DNA of 64,000 nucleotides, taken from Elmis aenea. Taxonomy: Eukaryota; Arthropoda; Insecta; Coleoptera; Elmidae. How positions within the stretch are numbered: the first letter of the stretch is position 1; the number at the start of each line of letters is the position of its first letter. The notes under the pieces were generated by a model. That model saw nothing but the letters and a program-made list of their open reading frames with translations, was not told the DNA's origin and did not search any database. The position numbers and the translations under genes are program-made. This document shows, in pieces, positions 48,001 through 60,310 of this stretch. The stretch spans positions 63,016,108 to 63,080,107 of the forward strand of contig OX393577.1 in assembly GCA_947652605.1 (NCBI GenBank), given 5' to 3'.

Positions 48001-51000
48001 CGCACAGATGCACGTCATCTTATTTTAGCGTTCCCCATTATTTAGCTTTAAAAAAAAACTCTTACCGACCTCTAACCTCACCCTGATGAAAGTAAACAGA
48101 ATGCCGATGGAATGGTGTTGCGCACAGCTGCACGTCATCTTATTTTAGCGTTCCCCATTATTTAGCTTTAAAAAAAAACTCTTACCGACCTCTAACCTCA
48201 CCCTGATGAAAGTAAACAGAATGCCGATGGAATGGTGTTGCGCACAGATGCACGTCATCTTATTTTAGCGTTCCCCATTATTTAGCTTTAAAAAAAAACT
48301 CTTACCGACCTCTAACCTCACCCTGATGAAAGTAAACAGAATGCCGATGGAATGGTGTTGCGCACAGATGCACGTCATCTTATTTTAGCGTTCTCCATTA
48401 TTCAGCTTTAAAAAAAAACTCTTACCGACCTCTAACCTCACCCTGATGAAAGTAAACAGAATGCCGATGGAATGGTGTTGCGCACAGATGCACGTCATCT
48501 TATTTTAGCGTTCTCCATTATTCAGCTTTAAAAAAAAACTCTTACCGACCTCTAACCTCACCCTGATGAAAGTAAACAGAATGCCGATGGAATGGTGTTG
48601 CGCACAGATGCACGTCATCTTATTTTAGCGTTCTCCATTATTCAGCTTTAAAAAAAAACTCTTACCGACCTCTAACCTCACCCTGATGAAAGTAAACAGA
48701 ATGCCGATGGAATGGTGTTGCGCACAGCTGCACGTCATCTTATTTTAGCGTTCCCCATTATTTAGCTTTAAAAAAAAACTCTTACCGACCTCTAACCTGC
48801 CCTTCTGATGAAAGTAAACAGAATGCCGATGGAATGGTGTTGCGCACAGATGCACGTCATCTTATTTTAGCGTTCCCCATTATTTAGCTTTAAAAAAAAA
48901 CTCTTACCGACCTCTAACCTCACCCTGATGAAAGTAAACAGAATGCCGATGGAATGGTGTTGCGCACAGATGCACGTCATCTTATTTTAGCGTTCCCCAT
49001 TATTTAGCTTTAAAAAAAAACTCTTACCGACCTCTAACCTCACCCTGATGAAAGTAAACAGAATGCCGATGGATTGGTGTTGCGCACAGATGCACGTCAT
49101 CTTATTTTAGCGTTCCCCATTATTTAGCTTTAAAAAAAAACTCTTACCGACCTCTAACCTCACCCTGATGAAAGTAAACAGAATGCCGATGGAATGGTGT
49201 TGCGCACAGCTGCACGTCATCTTATTTTAGCGTTCCCCATTATTTAGCTTTAAAAAAAAACTCTTACCGACCTCTAACCTCACCCTGATGAAAGTAAACA
49301 GAATGCCGATGGAATGGTGTTGCGCACAGATGCACGTCATCTTATTTTAGCGTTCCCCATTATTTAGCTTTAAAAAAAAACTCTTACCGACCTCTAACCT
49401 CACCCTGATGAAAGTAAACAGAATGCCGATGGAATGGTGTTGCGCACAGATGCACGTCATCTTATTTTAGCGTTCTCCATTATTCAGCTTTAAAAAAAAA
49501 CTCTTACCGACCTCTAACCTCACCCTGATGAAAGTAAACAGAATGCCGATGGAATGGTGTTGCGCACAGATGCACGTCATCTTATTTTAGCGTTCTCCAT
49601 TATTCAGCTTTAAAAAAAAACTCTTACCGACCTCTAACCTCACCCTGATGAAAGTAAACAGAATGCCGATGGAATGGTGTTGCGCACAGATGCACGTCAT
49701 CTTATTTTAGCGTTCCCCATTATTTAGCTTTAAAAAAAAACTCTTACCGACCTCTAACCTCACCCTGATGAAAGTAAACAGAATGCCGATGGAATGGTGT
49801 TGCGCACAGATGCACGTCATCTTATTTTAGCGTTCCCCATTATTTAGCTTTAAAAAAAAACTCTTACCGACCTCTAACCTCACCCTGATGAAAGTAAACA
49901 GAATGCCGATGGAATGGTGTTGCGCACAGATGCACGTCATCTTATTTTAGCGTTCTCCATTATTCAGCTTTAAAAAAAAACTCTTACCGACCTCTAACCT
50001 CACCCTGATGAAAGTAAACAGAATGCCGATGGAATGGTGTTGCGCACAGATGCACGTCATCTTATTTTAGCGTTCTCCATTATTCAGCTTTAAAAAAAAA
50101 CTCTTACCGACCTCTAACCTCACCCTGATGAAAGTAAACAGAATGCCGATGGAATGGTGTTGCGCACAGATGCACGTCATCTTATTTTAGCGTTCTCCAT
50201 TATTCAGCTTTAAAAAAAAACTCTTACCGACCTCTAACCTCACCCTGATGAAAGTAAACAGAATGCCGATGGAATGGTGTTGCGCACAGCTGCACGTCAT
50301 CTTATTTTAGCGTTCCCCATTATTTAGCTTTAAAAAAAAACTCTTACCGACCTCTAACCTGCCCTTCTGATGAAAGTAAACAGAATGCCGATGGAATGGT
50401 GTTGCGCACAGCTGCACGTCATCTTATTTTAGCGTTCCCCATTATTTAGCTTTAAAAAAAAACTCTTACCGACCTCTAACCTCACCCTGATGAAAGTAAA
50501 CAGAATGCCGATGGAATGGTGTTGCGCACAGCTGCACGTCATCTTATTTTAGCGTTCCCCATTATTTAGCTTTAAAAAAAAACTCTTACCGACCTCTAAC
50601 CTCACCCTGATGAAAGTAAACAGAATGCCGATGGAATGGTGTTGCGCACAGATGCACGTCATCTTATTTTAGCGTTCCCCATTATTTAGCTTTAAAAAAA
50701 AACTCTTACCGACCTCTAACCTCACCCTGATGAAAGTAAACAGAATGCCGATGGAATGGTGTTGCGCACAGATGCACGTCATCTTATTTTAGCGTTCTCC
50801 ATTATTCAGCTTTAAAAAAAAACTCTTACCGACCTCTAACCTCACCCTGATGAAAGTAAACAGAATGCCGATGGAATGGTGTTGCGCACAGATGCACGTC
50901 ATCTTATTTTAGCGTTCTCCATTATTCAGCTTTAAAAAAAAACTCTTACCGACCTCTAACCTCACCCTGATGAAAGTAAACAGAATGCCGATGGAATGGT

Positions 51001-53196
51001 GTTGCGCACAGATGCACGTCATCTTATTTTAGCGTTCCCCATTATTTAGCTTTAAAAAAAAACTCTTACCGACCTCTAACCTCACCCTGATGAAAGTAAA
51101 CAGAATGCCGATGGAATGGTGTTGCGCACAGATGCACGTCATCTTATTTTAGCGTTCCCCATTATTTAGCTTTAAAAAAAAACTCTTACCGACCTCTAAC
51201 CTCACCCTGATGAAAGTAAACAGAATGCCGATGGAATGGTGTTGCGCACAGATGCACGTCATCTTATTTTAGCGTTCTCCATTATTCAGCTTTAAAAAAA
51301 AACTCTTACCGACCTCTAACCTCACCCTGATGAAAGTAAACAGAATGCCGATGGAATGGTGTTGCGCACAGATGCACGTCATCTTATTTTAGCGTTCTCC
51401 ATTATTCAGCTTTAAAAAAAAACTCTTACCGACCTCTAACCTCACCCTGATGAAAGTAAACAGAATGCCGATGGAATGGTGTTGCGCACAGATGCACGTC
51501 ATCTTATTTTAGCGTTCTCCATTATTCAGCTTTAAAAAAAAACTCTTACCGACCTCTAACCTCACCCTGATGAAAGTAAACAGAATGCCGATGGAATGGT
51601 GTTGCGCACAGCTGCACGTCATCTTATTTTAGCGTTCCCCATTATTTAGCTTTAAAAAAAAACTCTTACCGACCTCTAACCTGCCCTTCTGATGAAAGTA
51701 AACAAAATGCCGATGGAATGGTGTTGCGCACAGATGCACGTCATCTTATTTTAGCGTTCCCCATTATTTAGCTTTAAAAAAAAACTCTTACCGACCTCTA
51801 ACCTGCCTCTGATGAAAGTAAACAGAATGCCGATGGAATGGTGTTGCGCACAGCTGCACATCATCTTATTTTAGCGTTCCTCATCATTCAGCTTTAAAAA
51901 AAAACTCTTACCGACCTCTAACCTCACCCTCTGATGAAAGTAAACAGAATGCCGATGGAATGGTGTTGCGCACAGCTGCACGTCATCTTATTTTAGCGTT
52001 CCCCATTATTTAGCTTTAAAAAAAAACTCTTACCGACCTCTAACCTGCCCTTCTGATGAAAGTAAACAGAATGCCGATGGAATGGTGTTGCGCACAGATG
52101 CACGTCATCTTATTTTAGCGTTCTCCATTATTCAGCTTTAAAAAAAAACTCTTACCGACCTCTAACCTGCCTCTGATGAAAGTAAACAGAATGCCGATGG
52201 AATGGTGTTGCGCACAGCTGCACCATCTTATTTTAGCGTTCCCCATTATTTAGCTTTAAAAAAAAACTCTTACCGACCTCTAACCTGCCTCTGATGAAAG
52301 TAAACAGAATGCCGATGGAATGGTGTTGCGCACAGCTGCACCATCTTATTTTAGCGTTCCCCATTATTTAGCTTTAAAAAAAAACTCTTACCGACCTCTA
52401 ACCTCACCCTGATGAAAGTAAACAGAATGCCGATGGAATGGTGTTGCGCACAGCTGCACGTCATCTTAGTTTAGCGTTCCCCATTATTTAGCTTTAAAAA
52501 AAAACTCTTACAGACCTCTAACCTGACCCTCTGATGAAATTAAACAGAATGCCGATGGAATGGTGTTGCGCACAGCTGCACATCATCTTATTTTAGCGTT
52601 CCCCATAATTTAGCTTTAAAAAAAAACTCTTACCGACCTCTAACCTGCCCTTCTGATGAAATTAAACAGAATGCCGATGGAATGGTGTTGCGCACAGCTG
52701 CACCATCTTATTTTAGCGTTCCCCATTATTCAGCTTTAAAAAAAAAAACCGTTACCGACCTCTAACCTGACCCTCTGATGAAAGTAAACATAATTCCGAT
52801 GGAATGGTGTTGCGCACAGCTGCACGTCTCTTTTTTTAGCGCACCCCATTATTCAGCTTAAAAAGAAAAAACTTTTACTGACCTCTAACCTGACCCTCTG
52901 ACGAAAATAAACAGAATGTCGATTGAATAGTGTTGCGCACGTCATCTTATTCGTAACTTGTTTCGTTTTAGTGTTCCCCTTTATTCAGCTTTTAAAAAAA
53001 AAAATTTACCGACCTCTAACCTTATCCTCTGACTAAAATAAACAGAACGTTAATAGAATAGTGTTGCGCATGTCATTTTATTCTTAACTGGTTTTATTTT
53101 AGCGTTCTCCATTATTCAGCTTTAAAAAAATCTTTTACCGACCTCTAACCTGAGCCTCTGACGAAAGTAAACACACCGCCTATGAAATTGTGTTGC
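45041..53196 (+). repeat. ~120-bp satellite array, about 68 monomers
   Basis: The typical monomer contains, in order: CTCTTACCGACCTCTAAC; CCCTGATGAAAGTAAACAG; AATGCCGATGGAATGGTG; TTGCGCACA(G)(A/C)TGCAC; GTCATCTTATTTTAGCG; TTC(C/T)CCATTATT(T/C)AGC; and TTTAAAAAAAAA. From 46499 to 48779 and in long blocks after, the period is exactly 120 bp. Monomers with CCCTTCTGATG are 122 bp. Linked variants recur: CACAGATG or CACAGCTG, and CCCC...TTTAG or CTCC...TTCAG. Core monomers are nearly identical; those before about 46400 and after about 51660 are more diverged. No long open frame exists in the array. Confidence 0.98.
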
Positions 53197-53291
53197 CCAT
53201 TACCAAATAACATATTGTAGTTACTGCTTTTCCATTGCCCACATTTTGACTGAAAATTATTTATTGTAACTAAATTTTTTTATTTTATTGC
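53197..53291. other. Right array boundary
   Basis: The last monomer fades out after GAAATTGTGTTGCCCATTAC into AT-rich sequence. No motif recognised. Confidence 0.6.
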
Positions 53292-53487
53292 GAAGATATA
53301 AGTTCACAGTTGGTTATTGGGCAAAAACTGATGTGTTAGATCTTCCTTTAGTTATCGTGATAATCAAATAATGTTAATCTACCGGCATTATTAACTACCA
53401 CTACCAAATTAAAAGTAAATGGAAAAAAATTATGGTCGCTTAAAATTGAAATACTGAAACTAATCTAATCCTTATAGATCTTATTAT
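53292..53487 (-). repeat. Older partial copy of arm sequence
   Basis: On the minus strand it reads AGATCTATAAGGATTAGATT, then TTTTAAGCGACCATAA, then GGTAGTGGTAGTTAATAATG, and ends near CCCAATAACCAACTGTG. It matches the inner end of the arms and the sequence just inside them, but is clearly more diverged than the arms are from each other. It is joined directly to the reverse monomer at 53488. Confidence 0.85.
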
Positions 53488-53630
53488 TCCATCGGCATTC
53501 TGTTTACTTTCGTCAGAGGTCAGAGGGTGAGCTTAGAGGTTGGTTAGAGTTTGTTTTTAACGCAGATTAATGGGGAATGCTAAAATAAAATAAATTTGGA
53601 ATAAGATGATGTGCAGCTGTACACTATTTA
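53488..53630 (-). repeat. Single reverse-orientation satellite monomer
   Basis: Read on the minus strand it carries ACAGCTGCACATCATCTTATT, interrupted here by a 15-bp segment, then TTTAGCATTCCCCATTAAT, CTCACCCTCTGACCTC, and GAAAGTAAACAGAATGCCG. Orientation is opposite to the main array. It has both the 15-bp segment and the 8-bp block that other monomers lack in part. Confidence 0.88.
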
Positions 53631-53836
53631 ATTTTTAAACTAATGTGGCCACCAAATTTCGTTCGCCATAAATATATTGTGATTATCTTCGTAATGTTCT
53701 AATTAACCTCATTTTATTAAATGACGTCTGTGAAAATGACGTTTCATGAGTGTGGTTTTTCAAAGAAATTCAAGAGAGTCGAATAAGGTTAATCAACCAG
53801 CATTGTTAACTACCACTCTCAAATTACAAGTTATTT
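53631..53836. other. Right spacer inside the arm
   Basis: About 200 bp. Its last part (GGTTAATCAACCAGCATTGTTAACTACCACTCTC region, 53788-53820) is homologous to the older arm copy at 53292-53487, so the real repeat extends past the 463-bp arm on this side. Confidence 0.6.
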
Positions 53837-54299
53837 GTTAAAAAAATATATTTACGGTCGCTTAAAATTAAAATTTTAGTTCCAACTGAAACTGATCTGA
53901 TCCTTATAGATCTATATGAGTCCACCTTACGACTCAGAAAGGTCAAGAAAGGTGAAAATAGTAGTTCAAGACGGCAAAAAATGACAGTTGTGAGTTTGGG
54001 TATGTTATAAGATTTACGTTATTTTTAGCTTATTTTAACACAAAATCAATACAAATATAGTTTCATGTATGCCTTATAATCATATTTGTACACTTTACAC
54101 AGACAATTTAGCCATCCTAACATGAGAAAATTCGAATTAAAAAACCTAACCTAACTGTCAAACGGAACTTTTATAATGAATTTTTACGCTAAGTAATTGA
54201 GAGCGCCAAATAATTTTAACAGATTTGAGCTCAGGACGTCCAGTTTTATTAGTCCACTTAATTTTATCAGTTTCTGACAAAGTCCGTTAAAGTAAACTT
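53837..54299 (-). repeat. Right inverted arm of the satellite element
   Basis: Reverse complement of 42438-42900, ending CCGTTAAAGTAAACTT. The flanking sequence outside (AAGCCACTTTTTTTACC) shows no clear duplication of the left flank. Confidence 0.97.
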
Positions 54300-57200
54300 A
54301 AGCCACTTTTTTTACCAAAACCAAGAAAAACTATCAACATAAAGTGCGAATTATTCAAGGGATAATAATTGCCTATCTAAAGAGTAAAAACGTGCTGGTT
54401 CTTCTCGGCCCAAAAATTTCGCGTGCAGAAAACTGTTGAAAACGTTCTCGCGCCTACTTTTTCTTGGATAAAGATGCAATCACTGATTGCCTGCAGCAAA
54501 GAAATTCGGTGACGAGAGAATATTATGTTTCCGGGCCAAAATTGTGAAAGCACAACGTGGAAAACTTTACAAAAGTGTATTGCTTTTTCCAGAATAATGC
54601 TAACGCACTTAAGCCACTTGTTCTACAAAAAAAATCAATAAAAACAGCTTTGAAGTCGGCAACCATCCAGCATAGTCTACCGATTTGACCCCTTTAGTCT
54701 ATTATCCAAGTATTTCCACTTTTAAACAAATCATTTAAAGGACGAAGATGTACGCTTTTTGGGGTTGTTTCTCAAGATGAAAGTTATAACAACGCGTCAT
54801 GAGAATCGCATTACCCCGTACAAACAACAATTACTAAGAAAATAAGACTTTGTATCACAAAACTATAATACTAAATTCTAAATACAAAAAAAAAACAATT
54901 AACCTTGAATATCAGCGATCGTATTTCAGAAGTTGTTCGAGCATTATAAGTTTAGTTCCCAACTACAGCATAAATACTTGGTTCGCATGTCTAGTAGAAG
55001 TTACTCGAATATTAAGATTATTTATGTGTTAACTAAAGCAACTGTTGATAATTATTTATCCATCACACTCATATTTTATTCGTTACAGAATTTCTGAGTA
55101 AAAAATCTACATCTTTTATAATTAAAATAATGTAGTGAAACAATAAGATTATTACCTAATCTATAAAAATCATTTTCTTAGCGAAACTTGTAATTTTTTC
55201 GAGGCATTTAATTGTTCGTGAGTGAAACTTGCATTGGATAAAACAACGTAACTTTTTTTAAATTATTAAATTATATATGGGAACTTTGGGAACTAAATAA
55301 AACAGATCTACTTGGTTTGATTAAAGCTGTAACTAATAATTTGTATTATATGCCGATGCGCAAGGCTTAGAAAATGGTTTTCAACGATCAATAAGTAAAT
55401 TCTAGAGATTTCATATCTGTTCAATAAGCACACGAATCTATTCCGACAATTAATTCAGAGCAGCTACCAAAAGCGGACCTATATTTATCTCCACAAAATG
55501 ACATCAACCACTTTTATTGGACATTTAAAACGAAAACGAGATTAATTACTCAAATCGATACCATAAACATACTAATTTACGAAACCCGATAGTCAACTGT
55601 TCTTTCTTATAGTGGGTGCGGCTCACTCAATTTTTTACTAACGCAGATTAAACAGAAATCTATAAAAACAATCTATAATGTCACAGACAACTATGGCCTC
55701 CATTTAAAATAAGAAAGTTGGCTGCGCCTCGGTGCGTGCAAGTTTTTGAAAACTCTTCGTTGCATATTTTTTACACTAAACACCTTCATCTTAAATAACT
55801 GAAATGGAGCAACCCTAATTTAAATAAATCTCAGCGGGTGATCAACAAAGATGACTAAGAAAACCAACTTTTACTTCAAACCACAATAAAAAATAATATC
55901 GCGATTAAAAATAACACTTAAGCTAGGCGCTGACATGCAATTAATTAGTTTTGCAACAGTTTGATTCGCGAATGGCTAAACCGCGCTCACATACGCAAAA
56001 GTAAAGCAGGAGTCTCATAGATGCAAGCATGAACTGCGAAAATTCGTTGGTTTAAAGGAAAATGCGCCATAGCTTCATAAATTGCAAAGACTCTCAAAGA
56101 TCTTTTGACGTTTATGAAGTTTCAGTGTTACCTATGTTTTTCTTTCTATAGCCTACTTAAATCCCGTCATACATATTGGCTAACCCTGTACATTAACGAT
56201 CAAAAACAAATGAAAGTTATGGACACACATGCTCTAAGTTTGGGTTACTTTGTTCTTCAGGATAACATATTCCAAGACTTTTTGTGTAGTTTATTATTTG
56301 AAATGAAAACCAACTGATTTTAAAGTATGGACAAAGGTAGCCAATTTGTATACCTATGTATTATTGGCTACAAAACTTTTGATAAAATTAAATAAAACTT
56401 TACATATTTCTGTCGATTATATCATAAACTATGAATTTAAAAAAATGTAATTCAACAGTAACTTTTGTACAAAATAAGAGATTAAAAGTTGCCTGAGCGG
56501 TGTAAAGTTAATCCACATTAATAACTAAATCGACGAAAAATCTGGTTTCCTTTTTAATTATCCAGTAGCTAATTTGCAATTCCATATTTAAAATTAATTC
56601 GATCAGGAAAACACTAATTATTCCATAGACAAATCACTGTATTTATAACAAGTATGGCATTTCTAATGCTCCTAGCGGTCTGACCTAATCAACGTGACAG
56701 CAAATCTACATACACGAAATTGGAAGCAGAACAGGTTTTCTGGTAAGCAAAAAAATTTGCCCAGAACCATTGGCTACGAGTTGCTTTACCAAATAAAGTC
56801 ATTGCCACGTTAACATGCTAATAAAATACGTTTTTTAGTCGCTTTTTTCAAGAGCTGCAATTCTGATCATACCAAAGAACGGAGACTCGTTTTAGAAAAC
56901 TAACCACGTGTTAAGCCATCGTAAACAATACACAACAAAAATATACACCATCCTAAGCCTTGGTTACGATTAATAAAATATAGTTAACGTCTAGTTTTTT
57001 TGTAACCAAATGTATAATATATCCATTTCTTAAATAGACAAACGACTTTTTAAGCCCAACATTGACATTACTTTCACTGTAAACTAATAAGTCTTGATAA
57101 TTCCAGACATTAAACCACGACACTGTCCTTTTAAATTTTATATTTATAGGACACTACTAAAAATTTAAATAAAAGTTTACTACATCTTCTTCCGTAACCG

Positions 57201-57315
57201 GGTAACGTTAAAAAACATGTTTAACAGCCCGAATGGGATCGTTTCGCAAATTAAAATATAGAATACTTTTATGTGGCTAAAATTACTGTTTATTATGCAC
57301 CAACAACGTTTTTAA
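54300..57315. other. AT-rich non-coding stretch
   Basis: Only short chance frames (54850-55032, 56105-56317). No repeat shared with the window was seen. Confidence 0.5.
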
Positions 57316-57836
57316 TCAAATATGCGTTTTCAACCAATAACAAACTCAGATTTCCTAGAAACGACAAAAAAACATAATCATACACTGATAATATCCTTTT
57401 CGTGACTAACAGATTTTCATGCATTTATTGGTCGGTTCTAAGAAATCTGTGTTTGTGATTTGTCGAAAATATAAATTTGGAGAGGTAATTAAATACTTTG
57501 GTCTTGATAATTTTTTGACGAATTTCGGCGACCAGTAGCGTTACTTTAATATAGATTAAACCACCCTCCTGAGGCACCGCTCTGACAGTACTTGTAAAAT
57601 TTGACATAACATGTATTTAATTCGACAGGTAGGTTAGGTGAAGGAAATTTCCTGACAAAATATAACTCGTGCATTGCAAATAATCTATAATTTTTGAAAA
57701 ATCCTCACTCACGCAAGTTGAATCAAAAAAAATCGCTCGTGCACTCGTGTTTTTTTCAGCTCAACTTTCATTCGGGCATATTTACCAAAAATTATCGATA
57801 ACTTTCAATGCACTTGTTACATTACTGCAGATAATT
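57316..57836 (+). repeat. CCAAT-rich foldback repeat, copy 5 (internally deleted)
   Basis: It starts with ATCAAATATGCGTTTTCAACC, passes into the ATTTGGTCGG...AAATTTGGAGAGG middle and the CTCGTGCATTGC hairpin module, and ends CACTTGTTACATTACTG. The left terminal segment and the stretch between GACATAACA and TTTAATTCGACAGG (near 57610) are deleted compared with copy 4. Confidence 0.88.
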
Positions 57837-59357
57837 AATTACATCAGCTTTAATTTAAAACATTACACAATATGTCATTGAAATATTTACATGTCAAAAC
57901 CCTAACTACTTGACAAACCTAAACATAGTGACACAGCTAATGAATGCATTTTAAAATTTTTGGCAATAAACTCACGAAAAATCTTTCGATCAATCATTCA
58001 CTGCTGACAAAAGTCACTAAAGCAAAATAAATTCCCCCCAGATTATGCCAAAAATTCGCTCTTGAACATGCAAAGTACAAAAATGTTACCCCATCCCTAT
58101 TCCAAATAATCTTAAGCTGTGACTTAATACCCAAAAATAACAAAACCAGTGATCTTTACAGGGCCATAAGGTTTAGATACACAGGTTAGTGTCACCAGGT
58201 GACGTACTTTAATTAACAAAAATAAGCAAACAAGCAACTGGCATTCACAAACAGATCACATACAAGTTTTCAGTTAGAAAGTAGACAGGCAGTTGTCAAA
58301 GATAATGTGCAACGACTATTTTAGTTCGAAACGCCCTTCACTTTTGCAGATAAACTCACATAATTACCAACACATATAATACTTAAATTTTTTTAAACAA
58401 TGCGTCATAAAAAACGAACATCGGCTAGAATAAACACATTAAAAAAATACTTTATACAACTATTTTATTCAAGATTAAAATATGAGCTTTCAACGCTTTG
58501 TAAATGTAACAAACCATTTTTGTGTTTAAAAAATGTGCAACAAAATCAGGTTCACACAAAAAAAATTGCAAAGAACTTATTTTCAAACTAAGCGTCACCA
58601 TAGCTACAAAAAAACTGAATCTTTTAAGGTCATTAGAATTCGCTAAGAACAGTCCCAACCCAATGTAAAGCTAAAATTTTCAATCTATTATAAACTAAAC
58701 CATTTTTTTTTTTAACAAAGACAACTACGACTCAAGTTTATAAATTTCCTCTCCAAGACCACAAAGTTAAATATTGTAATTAATTTAATAACCCAAGTCA
58801 AATAATGTAAGTAAACGAAATCTGACGTAATCCAACCTTATTATACACCAATAAACGAGCCAAATATAACTCGGCACATATTTGTTAAAAGTAAATAAAT
58901 AATTCTTTATCAGCGATATGCGTCTAATTTAGCAAAATCTAACGGAAGTACTGCTTGTAGACGTGCAGGAAACATATCGACACGTGCCACATCAAAACTT
59001 AATTAAATTTTTAGTCCAGATGCCGATAAAAGTAACCGAACGAAATTAAAAATTTATCTTGACATACATTTTGTTCATGTGCGCGCAGGCATTTTAATGC
59101 ACTGCCGAAACTAATCGAGAATTTGGCAGGTTGAGTTTATTTTCGCTTGTATCAGAGTCGTTGTTGCCTATTTTTAAAACATACATGAAAGCAGATGTAT
59201 TAAACAACTTAAAATTAAAATTAACAGCAATAAAATCGATTGGTAAAGCATTTAACTGTCAACTGAGCCACATAAAAAGTTAGTTTCCAATTTAAAATCG
59301 ATGTGAAGAGGAACAATATTTCTATATTTTCCAGTTCTTGATAACTTAATTATTTAT
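57837..59357. other. AT-rich non-coding stretch
   Basis: The frames at 58400-58658 on both strands overlap and have no domain signature. No gene called. Confidence 0.5.
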
Positions 59358-59460
59358 AAAGGGTGGTCCACTTTTTTTGTAGGAGGACCTTAACAGTCGT
59401 TACAGAAACTTATTTTAAAGCGAATATTCCATATCAACATGGGGTGCTGTATATCCCAAA
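59358..59460 (+). repeat. Solo 5' end of a mariner-type element
   Basis: It starts AAAGGGTGGTCCACTTTTTT and matches 61683-61760 through TTATTTTAAAGCGAATATT and AACATGG. No transposase or right end follows, so this is a truncated copy. Confidence 0.75.
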
Positions 59461-60310
59461 AGACGGTAGCCATAATATTCCCGGTTAAAGAAATGACTTG
59501 TTTTTTTTTTTTTGACTAAACAAAACCCGATCGCTGTAGTAGTCGAGATTTGATAACTTGTCTTACAATATAATTTTTTGTCGAAGAATTATTAATTTCC
59601 CTGTACACCCATGGAAAACAAAAGGTTTGCCAAACGCAACCACAAAGTTGCTCAATTTATGGATTATTCAAATAATTCCACAGTAGCAACAATAAATGTT
59701 TGTAAGTAATTATTCTAAATAAAAGATGTATTCATGAATAACATCACATTTCTTAGATCACCGACAAAATTATTGTATTTACGATAAAACCAATTAGTAA
59801 CATTAACATTTGATACTTTTAAAAATGTTTGTACATATTATGTTCTAAATACGTACTATTTTTTTCCACCGTAATGCTGATTTTATACAAAACAAGGATT
59901 AAGCAACAAATAAAACAGTTTTGTACAGTATTAAAAGATTAATGCTTCTCGTGTTGTATTTTTTTTTAAATGAAACTACAATTTCGTTAGTAAAATAGTG
60001 AAAGTTTATCAAATTTCGACGTAAATAGGTTAGTTTGCTTATGTAAACATGAGCGATGTTTGTTTAGGTTTGTTGTTGCATGCAACAACAGGTTTGATGT
60101 GTGCAGTGACTTAAATTTATTATATCTGAGGTGATAAAACGCTTTTTGATATTCGTACGCTTATGAATTTTAATAGTTATGCATAAACGTTGATTAAGAA
60201 AAAAGAATGTTGTTGCTATGGTTTTGTGTATCGTTTTATTATTTACAAAGAAAAAAACACGTTAGTTCTGTAGCGGGACAATTCATCAACAAATATGAGT
60301 TGAATGATTA
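59461..60310. other. AT-rich non-coding stretch
   Basis: Nothing recognised. Confidence 0.5.

Larger units (their letters stand above)
42438..54299. mobile_element. 11.9-kb foldback-type element with a satellite core
   Basis: Two inverted 463-bp arms bound 11,862 bp. Inside, from left to right, are: unique spacer; one diverged satellite monomer; a TG...CA insertion; about 68 tandem ~120-bp monomers; an older partial arm copy in reverse; one reverse monomer; a short spacer; and the right arm. No open frame of note lies in it, so it would be non-autonomous. No convincing target-site duplication was found at the outer ends. That it moved as one unit is inference; an inverted duplication flanking a satellite is the alternative. 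Confidence 0.7.

Noticed and set aside
45041..53196. Regular repeats that might be read as a CRISPR array
   Set aside because: Monomers abut with no unique spacers, are about 120 bp long, and lie in eukaryotic repeat-rich DNA. It is a satellite.
45041..53196. CTGATGA in each satellite monomer as a hammerhead core or a snoRNA C box
   Set aside because: No GAAA partner with a pairable stem follows within a sensible distance, and no box D or flanking stem is present in the monomer.
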